A stretch of DNA of 24,619 nucleotides from DATGEP01 sp035310125 (GCA_035310125.1 DATGEP010000379.1:1-24619); one strand, 5' to 3'. Positions 9,063 to 17,329 are shown, counted from the stretch's first letter. Notes: a model not told the origin generated them from the letters alone. Translations and numbers: made by a program.

Positions 9063-9821
9063 CTAATCCTCGGGTTCGGGCGCGCTGACATGCTCTACCC
9101 GGCGACGGGCGCGCAGCAGCGCCTCCGCGCAGCCCTGCCACTGTGCCGTCGAGCGCGGTGTGGGCACATCTTTGGGCGCGGCGGGCGTGTTCTCTTCGTC
9201 TTCGACGGGTATGAGCAGCAAACGTGCCGCGAACTGCGCGGGCGCTTCGGGCATCGCCGCGAGCATCGCCAGCCGCTCGTTCAGCCAGAGATAGAACTCC
9301 ACCAGCACCCGCGAGGGGCCAGCGTGCGCCGCGAGATCAGCCAGCGCCTCCAGCGTCCGCTCATAGGTTTCGATGGCTGCCTGATGCTCGGCCAGCGCCA
9401 GATCAAACGGCCCTTCGCCTTCTGGCGTCGCGTCTTCGTCCGCGCCCGACTCGCGCCGCTCCAGGAGCAGCGTTCCCAGCTCCTCGGATTCGAACTGCCG
9501 CTGGCGCGCGAGCCAGGCCCGCGCCGCTCGAATGCGCGCGTCATCCGGCACGCCGGGTGGCAAATCCACCTCGTCCTTCGCCCAGACCGACGCGGCTTCG
9601 CTGCGTAAATCACGCCTGGACTCATCCTCGTCGCCTGGTATCTCCCAGTGCAGCACGCCGCCCTGCGAGATCCACTGGCCCTCTGGCTGGCGCGCCGTAG
9701 CCGCCGTTGTCTCCCTGTCCTCGGTTGGGTGGCCGTTGCGTGCCATTCCGCCCGAGCCGTCAACACCCCATTCATCGAAGTCAAACGTTTCCCAGCCGTT
9801 GTCGTGCTCGCCGTTGCTCAT
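9063..9821 (-). CDS. hypothetical acidic protein (252 aa)
   Basis: I do not recognise this protein. The first ~85 residues are acidic, low in hydrophobics and likely disordered, with scattered Trp (WETFDFDEWG, QWISQGGVLHW). The remainder (about 86-252) is Ala/Leu/Glu/Arg-rich and probably helical, including ARIRAARAWLARQRQFESEELGT and a segment around ALAEHQAAIETYERTLEAL. No signal peptide, membrane helix or catalytic motif is visible. ATG 9821 has an ideal AAAGGAGG 9 nt upstream, and codon bias matches the neighbours, so it is very likely a real gene. It lies downstream of guaA on the same strand but is separated from it by the tandem repeat, so cotranscription is possible but unproven. Confidence 0.7.
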   Translation of the reverse strand: MSNGEHDNGWETFDFDEWGVDGSGGMARNGHPTEDRETTAATARQPEGQWISQGGVLHWEIPGDEDESRRDLRSEAASVWAKDEVDLPPGVPDDARIRAARAWLARQRQFESEELGTLLLERRESGADEDATPEGEGPFDLALAEHQAAIETYERTLEALADLAAHAGPSRVLVEFYLWLNERLAMLAAMPEAPAQFAARLLLIPVEDEENTPAAPKDVPTPRSTAQWQGCAEALLRARRRVEHVSAPEPED

Positions 9822-9872
9822 TGGCTTCCGCCTCCTTTCGGGGCTTCGTGTGAATCCATGCGCGGGGCGGAC

Positions 9873-9956
9873 GCAGCAGGCAGCGCCCCTACACTTAGAC
9901 GGGCGCAGCAGGCAGCGCCCCTACACTTAGACGGGCGCAGCAGGCAGCGCCCCTAC
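9873..9956. repeat. 32-bp tandem repeat, 2.6 copies, GTAGGGGCG family
   Basis: Two full 32-bp units (9873-9904 and 9905-9936) are followed by a 20-bp partial unit (9937-9956). Each contains GCAGCAGGCAGCGCCCCTAC and then ACTTAGACGGGC. The partial copy ends across the guaA stop codon (9953-9955), leaving the usual GuaA C terminus IEWE intact. The same core occurs at 2814-2832, and a related GACGCCCCTACA pair lies at 21952-21992. Confidence 0.9.
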
Positions 9957-11611
9957 TCCCATTCGATGGTGGCGGGCGGCTTGCTCGTGATGTCGTAGAC
10001 GACGCGGTTTACGCCGGGCACCTCGTTGACGATGCGGTTGGCGATGCGTGCCAACAACTCGTGGGGCAGGCGCGCCCAGTCGGCGGTCATGAAGTCGCCG
10101 GTGGTGACGGCGCGCACGGCGACCATGCTCGCATACGTCCGGATATCGCCCATCACACCGACGCTCTGCAGCGGCGTCAGCACGGCGAACGCCTGGCCGA
10201 TCTGCCGGTAGAGGCCCGCGCGGCGCAGCTCTTCGATCACGATGGCATCCGCCGCCCGCAGCGTCGCGAGGCGTTCTGGTGTCACCGCGCCGATGACGCG
10301 AATCGCCAGCCCCGGGCCGGGAAACGGGTGGCGCCATACCCACTCATCGGGTAGGCCCAGCGCCGCGCCCGCCTCGCGAACTTCATCTTTGAAGAGGTAG
10401 CGGAGCGGCTCGACAAGCTGGAACCGCATGCCTTCTGGCAATCCGCCGACGTTGTGATGCGTCTTGATCTTCTGCGCGGCGCTGGCGTCCGCGCTGGTGC
10501 TCTCGATGACATCGGGATAGAGTGTTCCCTGCGCCAGAAACTCGATGGGTTCGGTCTCGCGCAGCCGGTCCTCCTCGGCCTCGAAGACACGCACGAACTC
10601 CTCGCCGATGATATGTCGCTTCTCCTCCGGATCGGTGACGCCCTGTAGCCTGGTCAGAAAACGGTTGGCGGCGTTGACGGAGACGAGTGGAATACCTAGA
10701 TGCGTGCGGAATGTCTCGACCACCTGCTCTGGTTCGCCGGCTCGCATGCAGCCGGTATCCACGAAGACGCAGGTGAGCCGGTCGCCGATGGCCCGATGCA
10801 CCAGCAGGGCAGCAACCGCCGAGTCTACTCCGCCGGAAAGGCCGCAAATCACATGCCCGCTTCCCACCTGCGCGCGGATCCGCTCGATCGCTTCTTCGAT
10901 GAAGGCGCCGGGCGTCCACGTTGGTGCGCAGCCGCAGATGGTGTAGAGAAAGTTCCGCAGTATCGCCGTACCCTGCGGCGTATGGCTGACCTCTGGGTGG
11001 AACTGGATGCCGATGCGTCCGTGTCCATCGCTCATGGCCGCCAGCGCGCCGGATTCCGACCGCGCGACGGGGACGAAGCCCGGCGGCAGATCGCCTACGC
11101 TGTCGCCGTGGCTCATCCACACCTGCAAGCCGTCCTGCTCTGGGGAGTCGAGTCCCGCGAAGAGCGCAGCCGCGCCATCGTGCGCTGCCGTGTCACTTTC
11201 CGCCGGCGTTACGCGGATCGCCGCCGGCCCATACTCGCGCCGGCCCGAATGTGGCTCGACGCGCCCGCCAAGCTGGTTGGCGAGCAGCTGCATGCCGTAG
11301 CAGATACCCAGGATAGGCAGATCGTTCTCCAGAATTGCCTGGTCCACCCGCCGTGCGCCGGGATCGTAGACGCTATCCGGCCCGCCAGAGAGGATGACGC
11401 CCTTCGCGCCCAGCCGCCGCAGCTCGTCCAGCGTGGTGCTCGCCGGGAGCAGCTCGCAGAAGACGCGGCACTCGCGCACCCGCCGCGCGATGAGGTGGCT
11501 GTACTGCGAGCCGAAGTCCAGGATGGCGATCATCTCGCGGGTAGGCGGCGCGGGCTGCTCGCCAGCGCGGGGCAGATTGTGCGTGGCGGGCGTCGTAGCT
11601 GCTGGCTGCAT
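9953..11611 (-). CDS. guaA: GMP synthase (glutamine-hydrolysing)
   Basis: GuaA converts XMP, glutamine and ATP to GMP, the last step of guanine nucleotide synthesis, in the cytosol. The class I glutaminase domain comes first: MIAILDFGSQYSHLIARRVRE from residue 27, nucleophile Cys104 in GICYGMQ, and His205/Glu207 in GIQFHPEVSHT. The ATP-pyrophosphatase P-loop SGGVDS is at 259-264. The C-terminal dimerisation domain contains RHPFPGPGLAIRVIG and ends in IEWE, as in E. coli. The length (552) exceeds the usual ~520 because of a Pro/Ala-rich N-terminal extension of 26 residues. ATG 11611 is chosen with GAGG 11 nt upstream; the internal Met27 (11533) has no ribosome site. A stable leader hairpin precedes it. 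Confidence 0.96.
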   Translation of the reverse strand: MQPAATTPATHNLPRAGEQPAPPTREMIAILDFGSQYSHLIARRVRECRVFCELLPASTTLDELRRLGAKGVILSGGPDSVYDPGARRVDQAILENDLPILGICYGMQLLANQLGGRVEPHSGRREYGPAAIRVTPAESDTAAHDGAAALFAGLDSPEQDGLQVWMSHGDSVGDLPPGFVPVARSESGALAAMSDGHGRIGIQFHPEVSHTPQGTAILRNFLYTICGCAPTWTPGAFIEEAIERIRAQVGSGHVICGLSGGVDSAVAALLVHRAIGDRLTCVFVDTGCMRAGEPEQVVETFRTHLGIPLVSVNAANRFLTRLQGVTDPEEKRHIIGEEFVRVFEAEEDRLRETEPIEFLAQGTLYPDVIESTSADASAAQKIKTHHNVGGLPEGMRFQLVEPLRYLFKDEVREAGAALGLPDEWVWRHPFPGPGLAIRVIGAVTPERLATLRAADAIVIEELRRAGLYRQIGQAFAVLTPLQSVGVMGDIRTYASMVAVRAVTTGDFMTADWARLPHELLARIANRIVNEVPGVNRVVYDITSKPPATIEWE

Positions 11612-11640
11612 GGGCGGCTGTACCTCACATCCTCGTAGCT

Positions 11641-11709
11641 GCCGGCGCTGTCCCGCCTCCGCTCGCGGTCGCCACTGGCGACACGCTGCGGCGGGAACCT
11701 TGCGCCGGC
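11641..11709 (-). promoter_or_regulatory. structured leader upstream of guaA, candidate cis-regulatory RNA
   Basis: A 69-nt segment that starts 30 bp before the guaA start codon can fold into a long nested hairpin. The closing stem is GCCGGCGC (11641-11648) with GCGCCGGC (11702-11709). An inner stem is TCCCGCC (11651-11657) with GGCGGGA (11690-11696), and the apical stem is GTCGCC (11668-11673) with GGCGAC (11677-11682) around a 3-nt loop. The guaA ribosome site lies outside the fold. It does not match a riboswitch class I know. It could equally be a palindromic repeat element. Confidence 0.45.
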
Positions 11710-11898
11710 CAGTAATGCTATGCCATGCAGACATTATCGGCTATGGGGATGGGGCGTGGCAAGGCATGCGGTGGGCTAGGGAGTCTGGAATATGTCGTGC
11801 GTGCCTATACGCCGCCGACTAATGTAGAATGGCTAAACATATGAGCACATATCACCAAGACAAGGTCTCGCATGTCCTACAGTGCGAACTGGCACCGA

Positions 11899-12039
11899 CT
11901 AGTCAAAATATGCTTCTTGTTCTTCGTCGAGGAGTTCATCGAACCGGCATTCTTCGGCGTACCCCTCGGCCGCTTCTGCCTCTGCATTACGCCCAAGCCG
12001 GCGCAGGACATCAGCTTTATTGGCGTACTCGTAGGACGT
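11899..12039 (-). pseudogene. TPR-like C-terminal remnant
   Basis: On the minus strand the frame reads TSYEYANKADVLRRLGRN and then AEAEAAEGYAEECRFDELL before a stop at 11899. This matches the last helix pair of a TPR repeat (NKAD.L..LGR..EAE.A). The frame stays open upstream to an ATG at 12150, but those residues do not look like TPR and overlap the XRE gene on the other strand. The likely reading is a 5'-truncated relic of a TPR protein. A tiny intact gene is less likely. Confidence 0.35.
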
Positions 12040-12072
12040 GCCACCGTAACGCGAAGCAGAAAGTTGATACCG

Positions 12073-12101
12073 TTGAGTTAAAGAAGGCTCGCATCTACAA
12101 A
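12073..12101 (+). promoter_or_regulatory. weak candidate promoter for the XRE gene
   Basis: TTGAGT (12073-12078) and TACAAA (12096-12101) are separated by 17 bp and lie 24 bp before the XRE start codon. Each matches four of six consensus bases, so this is suggestive only. Confidence 0.25.
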
Positions 12102-12124
12102 CAGGATTGGGAAGGGCGAAATCC

Positions 12125-12460
12125 ATGAGCAAGCCAGACGAGCACATCAACGAGATAGATGACTATATCGCGACGTTTGATGAGGACGAGCACCGGGAAC
12201 TGGTCGCTGCTGATGCGGCCCTTGATCTGGCCATCCTGCTCTATCGCGCACGCAAGCAGCGCGGGCTGAGCCAACAGGACGCCGCCGCGCGGTCCGGGCT
12301 CCAGCAGCAGGCGGTGAGCCGCTTCGAGCAGGCGCGAGCGAACGTACAGATTGCGACGCTACAACGCTATTTGGGTGCGCTGGGGTATGTGCTCGACATA
12401 GCGATCAAGGACGCGGAAACCGGCGAGGTGGTGGGTCATACGTCGCTCTTGCCTGCTTGA
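12125..12460 (+). CDS. XRE/HigA-like helix-turn-helix transcriptional regulator
   Basis: The 111-residue product has a Cro/C1-type helix-turn-helix from about 35 to 90: LAILLYRARKQRGLSQQDAAARSGLQQQAVSRFEQ followed by IATLQRYLGALGYVLDIAI. This form is typical of HigA-like antitoxins and small repressors. The acidic N terminus (1-30) could be a dimer or partner-binding arm. ATG 12125 is preferred, with AAGGG about 9 nt upstream; a TTG at 12107 is in frame. No RelE/HigB-like toxin frame is visible directly upstream or downstream, so it is either a solitary regulator or an orphan antitoxin. Confidence 0.8.
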   Translation: MSKPDEHINEIDDYIATFDEDEHRELVAADAALDLAILLYRARKQRGLSQQDAAARSGLQQQAVSRFEQARANVQIATLQRYLGALGYVLDIAIKDAETGEVVGHTSLLPA

Positions 12461-12616
12461 GCCAGCTTCCCATCGCGCCGGGCGCCCTCCTCGTGCAGCC
12501 GTGGCTTCTGCTCGACACTCGACCCAGCCCAAATGGGTCCCTGGCGCACGCCGCACGCCCGTGCTACAGTGCTGTACGGATCGCAGCACCTACGTAGCGA
12601 AAGAGAAGACGCCGCC

Positions 12617-15600
12617 GTGACCGCCGATTTCGCGCACCTGCACGTACATTCGGAGTACAGCCTGCTGGATGGCCAGTCGCGGATGAAGAGGCTCATCCAG
12701 GCGACACAAGCCGCCGGCATGGATAGCCTCGCGCTCACCGATCACGGCGGGATGTACGGCAGCGTCGAGTTCTACAAGGCGTGCAAAGCAGCCGGCGTCA
12801 AGCCGATCCTGGGGGTAGAGGGCTACTTAGCACCCTCGCTAGAGGAAAAGACGGGGCGCTACGAATACAACCACCTGCTACTCCTGGCGAAGAACAATAC
12901 CGGCTACCAGAACCTGCTCAAGCTGACGACCATCGCTCACACACGTGGCTACCACTACCGGCCGCGCGTGGACAAGAAGGTGCTGGCCGCGCATGGCGAG
13001 GGGCTGATTGTCACTTCTGGCTGCCTCTCCGGCGAGATTCCCGAGATGCTGCTCAAGGATGACTTAAACGGCGCTCGCGCCGCCGTCCGCTGGTATCAGG
13101 ATGTCTTTGGCCCGGAAAACTTCTATATCGAGGTTCAGGATCACGAAGCGCCGGAGTCGCCGCAGAACAAGCTCAACCCGCTGCTTTACGATCTGCATCG
13201 CGAGACAGGCGCGCCGTTGCTGGCGACCAACGATTTGCACTACGTCGCCTCGTCGGATGCCGACGCGCAGGATGTGCTGCTCTGCATCCAGACTGGCAAA
13301 ACGCTGGACGAGCCGAAGCGCATGCGGTTCGATAGCAAACAATATTATCTCAAGTCGCCCGACGAGATGGCCCGCCTCTTCCCAGAGTTTCCCGACGCCC
13401 TCAAAAACACGGTACGTGTCGCCGAGCAATGCAACGTCGAGATCGCGTTCGGGGCCAATCTGCTTCCCGACTACACCATTCCCTCGGAATATCCCAATCA
13501 GGATACCTACTTGCACACCCTCTGCCTGGAAGGTGCACGCGAGCGATTCGGGGACATCAGCGACACCGTGGAGCAGCGGCTGGGTTACGAGCTGGGCATC
13601 ATCCGCGAGAAGGGGCTGACCTCGTACTTCCTCATCGTCTGGGACTACGTGAACTATGCCCGCAGCCACGGCATGCGCTGCGTCGCGCGCGGATCGGCGG
13701 CAGGAAGTCTCGTCTCCTATGTGCTCGGCATCACCAACGTAGACCCGCTGCGCTACGTTCTGCCGTTCGAGCGGTTTCTGAATCCAGAGCGCAAAGGGCT
13801 GCCCGACATTGATATGGACTTCCCCGACGATCGCCGTGAAGAGGTCATCCGCTACGTCGCGGACAAGTACGGTTGGGACCGGGTGGGCCAAATCGTCACG
13901 TTCAATACGATGGCGGCCAAAGCCGCCGTGCGCGATGTGGGCCGTGTCATGGGCATGCAAACTGAGGCCGACCGCGTCGCCCGCCTGATTCCCGCCGGCC
14001 CGAAGGTGACGATTGACGGCTCACTCAGCGGCGTTCGTGATCTCAAGCAAATCTATGACCAGAGCGCACAGATCCGCAAGCTGATTGACATGGCGAAAAA
14101 TCTGGAGGGCACCGTTCGCAGCACCGGCATTCACGCTGCCGGCGTCGTCATCTCACAGGTGCCGCTAGAAACCGTCGTACCGCTCCAGCTGCGCGACTAC
14201 AAGGATCCTTCCAACACGTGGCTCGTCTCGCAGTACGAGCAGATGCACATCGAGGATCTGGGCCTCATCAAGTTCGACTTTCTCGGTCTCTCCAACCTGA
14301 CCATCCTGATGAACAGCAAGAAGTTCATCCAGGAGACGCGCGGCACGGATATTGACCTGGACCGCCTGCCGACCGACGACGCGAAGACGTACGCGCTGCT
14401 GGGTGACGGCGAGACGACGGGTGTCTTTCAGCTTGAGTCCGGCGCGATGCGCACGTACATCAAGGATCTGAAGCCGACGTGTATCGAAGACGTGATGGCA
14501 ATGGTGGCGCTGTACCGCCCCGGCCCGATGGACTCCATTCCGCAGTTCATCAAGGCCAAGCATGGCGAGATGGAGATTCGCTATCTGCATCCCAAGCTGG
14601 AGCCTCTGCTGCGCGAGTCCTACGGGGTCATCGTGTATCAGGATCAGGTGCTGCTCGTCGCCATCGAGCTGGCCGGTTTCTCCTGGGGCGAGGTGGACAA
14701 GTTTCGCAAGGCGATGTCGAAGAAGCTCGCGGCGGAGATGGCGAAGTATCGCGATATGTTCGTGAAGGGCTGCGTCAAGAACGGCATTGATGCGAAGGTG
14801 GCCGACGACATCTTCTCCTTCATCGAGCCGTTTGCCGGCTACGGATTCAACAAGTGCGCCCACGGCTTGACGGAAATACAGCTTCCCGATGGCAGGCGCA
14901 TGGCGCTCTCCGCCGCCTACCGCAATCCTCCCGCCGAGATCATGGCGATGTGGCCGGACGGGCAGATCCGGCCGCACAAGGTCGCGCGCATCGTGCGAAC
15001 CGGCAGGAAGGCGCTGCTGAAGATCCGTACCGCATCGGGGAAGACGATCAAGGTGACGCCGGAGCACCGGCTGCTCACAACGGAGGGCTACCGCGAGGCA
15101 GGCATGATGACGCTGGCCTCGGAGCTGATCATCGCGCCCAGGCAGGTCAACGAGAAGCAGCGGACGGCGCGGCGCACTCCAATGATGGCCCGCCTCAATC
15201 GCAGTGCGCAACAGCGCCAGCACATGGTGCGGCAGCACACGCTGTATCCACACGTGAGCCGTATCGGTGTCGCCGCCATGCATGAGCGCGTCAAGTGGCT
15301 CTTCGCCAATGACCCGGAGTGGAAGGCGCGGCTGATTGCCAAGTCTATTGCGAGCACGCGGGCATGCTACGATTTAGGGTCAGGATATGGCAGATACTCG
15401 ATTGCATCCAATGGGATGTGGTGCGCGAGCCAGCCAGAGCGGGACATGTGCGAGTGGCTGATCGAGCAGGGCATCGAGTTCGAGATTCACAAGGTGCTCG
15501 CAAACGGGCGCATCTGCGATTTCTATTTCAATGGCATCTATTGGGAACTGGATGGGATGGACCGAGACGCCGGCTACTTCGCGGAGAAGTATGGCGACCT

Positions 15601-17083
15601 GCCCTACGTCGTCGTGACTCCCGAGGACTTCAGGCCAACGGTACTGCGGCACCTGGGTGTCGCACATGCCGCGAACGGCGACCCCATTGTTTCTATCGAG
15701 CCATGCGGCGAGGCGATGACCTATGATGTCGAGATGGCACCCGACGGGCCGCTCAACTACATCGCCAACGGCATCGTGTCCCACAACAGCCATGCCTGCG
15801 CCTATGCCTGGGTGGCGTACCAGACGGCATATCTCAAGGCGAACTATACGGCGGAATTCATGGCGGCGACGCTGACGACCGAGGCGAGCGACGCGAAGAA
15901 GGTGATCGCCGCTATTGACGAGTGCCGGCGCATGGGCGTTGAGGTACTGCCACCAGATATCAACGCCAGCGACATCGGCTTCACGGTGGAGAAGCTGCGT
16001 GAAGTGGATGAGCAGGGCGAGCCGCGATGGGGAGTGCGCTTCGGTCTGCTCGCCATCAAGAATGTGGGCAGCCGGCCCATCGAAGAGCTCTTGGAGGCGC
16101 GGCGCACGGGCGGTCCTTTCACGTCGCTGGTGGACCTCTTCGCGCGGACGGACAGTAAAAATCTGACGCGGGGCGCCGCCGAATGTCTCGTGAAGGCGGG
16201 CGCGCTTGACAACGTGGGCCGACCGGCGGACATGAATCCCCATTCGTGGCGCAGCCGGCTCATTGCCTCGCTCGACCGCGCCCTCACGCTGGGCCAGCAG
16301 CAGCGCAAGATGCGCGAAATCGGGCAGAACAGCCTCTTCGGCGCTGTGGCGAACGATCCCGCTGGCGACTTCATGCCGGTGGACGCGCCAGATTACTCAC
16401 GCCAGCAGATTCTCGCCTGGGAGAAGGACCTGCTGAACATTTACCTCTCAGCGCATCCGCTGGCGCATGTCGCGGGCATCCTGAAGAAGCGTGTTACTGC
16501 CTATACGGCGCTGCTGAACGAGGAGTGGGCGGGGCAGAAGATTACGCTGGGCGGGCGTGTCACAGACGTGCGGCGTATCATGACAAAGAAGGGCGACGCG
16601 ATGGCGGCGGTGCAGCTCGAAGATACCCAGGGCAGCATCGAGGTGGTCGTCTTCCCCCGGACGTACGCCGCCACCGCCGAACGCTGGCGCACCGACGCCG
16701 TGCTGCTGGTGACGGGCACCGTCTCCATCCGCAACGATGAGCCGCAGCTGATGGCCGACGAGGTGGAGGAGTTCGTGCCCACCGAGGAGGAGATCAACCG
16801 CAAGGAGTATCTGTTGCGCATTCGTGTCTCGCGAGGGAAGAACGATCCGATTGAGATTGCCCGCGTGGATCAGCTATTGACGGCGCTGAATCGCTATCCT
16901 GGCGATGACCGCTACGAGCTGTATGTGCGTAATGGGCAATGGGTGGCGCACCTCGCGCCCCAGGCTGGCCAGCAGGGTATCCAGTTCTGCCCGGAGCTGA
17001 TGCAGAAGCTGGAGGAGATTCTCGGTACGGGGGCAGTGGACGCGGTGCCGGCGCGCACGGGTGGGCAGCCAGCGGCTATCTAA
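12617..17083 (+). CDS. dnaE: DNA polymerase III alpha subunit with in-frame intein
   Basis: This is the catalytic subunit of the replicative polymerase, 1488 residues before splicing and 1177 after, the usual DnaE1 size. The PHP domain opens at once with HLHVHSEYSLLDG and LTDHGGMYG. The C-family polymerase core has PDIDMDFPDDRR (catalytic Asp399 and Asp401) and the third Asp at 554 in LGLIKFDFLGLS. Helix-hairpin-helix and OB regions follow (KITLGGRVTDVRRI...GSIEVVVFP). The intein occupies residues 747-1057, between GYGFNK and SHACAYAW. GTG 12617 is chosen because DnaE proteins begin just before HLHVHSEYS; its ribosome site is weak (AGAGA). The frame extends upstream to 12533. No accessory polymerase genes are adjacent. 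Confidence 0.97.
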   Translation: MTADFAHLHVHSEYSLLDGQSRMKRLIQATQAAGMDSLALTDHGGMYGSVEFYKACKAAGVKPILGVEGYLAPSLEEKTGRYEYNHLLLLAKNNTGYQNLLKLTTIAHTRGYHYRPRVDKKVLAAHGEGLIVTSGCLSGEIPEMLLKDDLNGARAAVRWYQDVFGPENFYIEVQDHEAPESPQNKLNPLLYDLHRETGAPLLATNDLHYVASSDADAQDVLLCIQTGKTLDEPKRMRFDSKQYYLKSPDEMARLFPEFPDALKNTVRVAEQCNVEIAFGANLLPDYTIPSEYPNQDTYLHTLCLEGARERFGDISDTVEQRLGYELGIIREKGLTSYFLIVWDYVNYARSHGMRCVARGSAAGSLVSYVLGITNVDPLRYVLPFERFLNPERKGLPDIDMDFPDDRREEVIRYVADKYGWDRVGQIVTFNTMAAKAAVRDVGRVMGMQTEADRVARLIPAGPKVTIDGSLSGVRDLKQIYDQSAQIRKLIDMAKNLEGTVRSTGIHAAGVVISQVPLETVVPLQLRDYKDPSNTWLVSQYEQMHIEDLGLIKFDFLGLSNLTILMNSKKFIQETRGTDIDLDRLPTDDAKTYALLGDGETTGVFQLESGAMRTYIKDLKPTCIEDVMAMVALYRPGPMDSIPQFIKAKHGEMEIRYLHPKLEPLLRESYGVIVYQDQVLLVAIELAGFSWGEVDKFRKAMSKKLAAEMAKYRDMFVKGCVKNGIDAKVADDIFSFIEPFAGYGFNKCAHGLTEIQLPDGRRMALSAAYRNPPAEIMAMWPDGQIRPHKVARIVRTGRKALLKIRTASGKTIKVTPEHRLLTTEGYREAGMMTLASELIIAPRQVNEKQRTARRTPMMARLNRSAQQRQHMVRQHTLYPHVSRIGVAAMHERVKWLFANDPEWKARLIAKSIASTRACYDLGSGYGRYSIASNGMWCASQPERDMCEWLIEQGIEFEIHKVLANGRICDFYFNGIYWELDGMDRDAGYFAEKYGDLPYVVVTPEDFRPTVLRHLGVAHAANGDPIVSIEPCGEAMTYDVEMAPDGPLNYIANGIVSHNSHACAYAWVAYQTAYLKANYTAEFMAATLTTEASDAKKVIAAIDECRRMGVEVLPPDINASDIGFTVEKLREVDEQGEPRWGVRFGLLAIKNVGSRPIEELLEARRTGGPFTSLVDLFARTDSKNLTRGAAECLVKAGALDNVGRPADMNPHSWRSRLIASLDRALTLGQQQRKMREIGQNSLFGAVANDPAGDFMPVDAPDYSRQQILAWEKDLLNIYLSAHPLAHVAGILKKRVTAYTALLNEEWAGQKITLGGRVTDVRRIMTKKGDAMAAVQLEDTQGSIEVVVFPRTYAATAERWRTDAVLLVTGTVSIRNDEPQLMADEVEEFVPTEEEINRKEYLLRIRVSRGKNDPIEIARVDQLLTALNRYPGDDRYELYVRNGQWVAHLAPQAGQQGIQFCPELMQKLEEILGTGAVDAVPARTGGQPAAI
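14855..15787 (+). mobile_element. intein in DnaE with PD-(D/E)XK-like homing endonuclease domain
   Basis: The 311-residue insert begins with Cys1 (CAHGLTEIQLPDGR, block A) and ends NGIVSHN followed by host Ser+1, a class 1 intein with His310-Asn311. Block B is TPEH (Thr68, His71). Block F is around MTYDVEMAPDGPLNY. The middle (about 105-265) has no LAGLIDADG or HNH motif. It reads SQPERDMCEWLIEQGIEFE (Glu195), then ICDFYFNG (Asp222), then YWELDGMDRDAGYF (Glu231, Asp233), the spacing of a PD-(D/E)XK nuclease of the Vsr/DUF559-like kind. The usual DGxxH histidine is replaced by Arg, so activity is uncertain. All splicing residues are present, so splicing is expected; without it the polymerase core would be disrupted. 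Confidence 0.92.
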
Positions 17084-17270
17084 TCACCATGGCGGAGAAC
17101 CAGAGCTGCTCAGATTCAATCTCTTGGGGCCAGTCGTACGATCTCCGCAAACTCCGCCTTGGTCGTCGGTGCTCCTCAGATGTAGCGTAGTTGGTTGCGC
17201 CGTGCGTTCCGCTGACCTGTATCCGCCGGTTTAGGAGTCTTGCCAGCCCGATTGTATCGCAGGCGCGAGA

Positions 17271-17314
17271 ATACCCCGCATACCGCCCGATGTGAGGGGC
17301 GATAGGCGGGGTAT
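17271..17314. terminator. hairpin between convergent dnaE and lon
   Basis: An outer 9-bp perfect stem (ATACCCCGC with GCGGGGTAT) encloses a second 5-bp stem (CGCCC with GGGCG) across small internal loops. It lies 15 bp from the end of lon and about 190 bp from the end of dnaE. There is no clear T tract on either side, but its position fits a shared terminator. The rest of 17084-17270 shows nothing I can name. Confidence 0.5.
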
Positions 17315-17329
17315 CTGGTGTGCGCCAGC

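Noticed and set aside
9873..9956. Possible CRISPR array (direct repeats of about 32 bp)
   Set aside because: The units are contiguous and identical with no unique spacers, and no cas genes are present.
11829..12128. Plus-strand frame as a toxin partner of the XRE gene
   Set aside because: The translation has no RelE/HigB/HipA features and lies antisense to the TPR-like remnant. No toxin is supported.
12562..12580. TACAG-TG-CTGTA inverted repeat before dnaE as an SOS or other operator
   Set aside because: The arms are only 5 bp and match no operator consensus I know. It could be chance.
14165..15283. Minus-strand open frame of 372 codons inside dnaE
   Set aside because: It is a shadow of dnaE and the intein, whose conserved motifs fix the coding strand.
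17084..17190. Short minus-strand frame (APTTKAEFAEIVRLAPRD) after dnaE as a gene fragment
   Set aside because: It is under 20 codons with a stop just upstream, and I could not tie it to any family.
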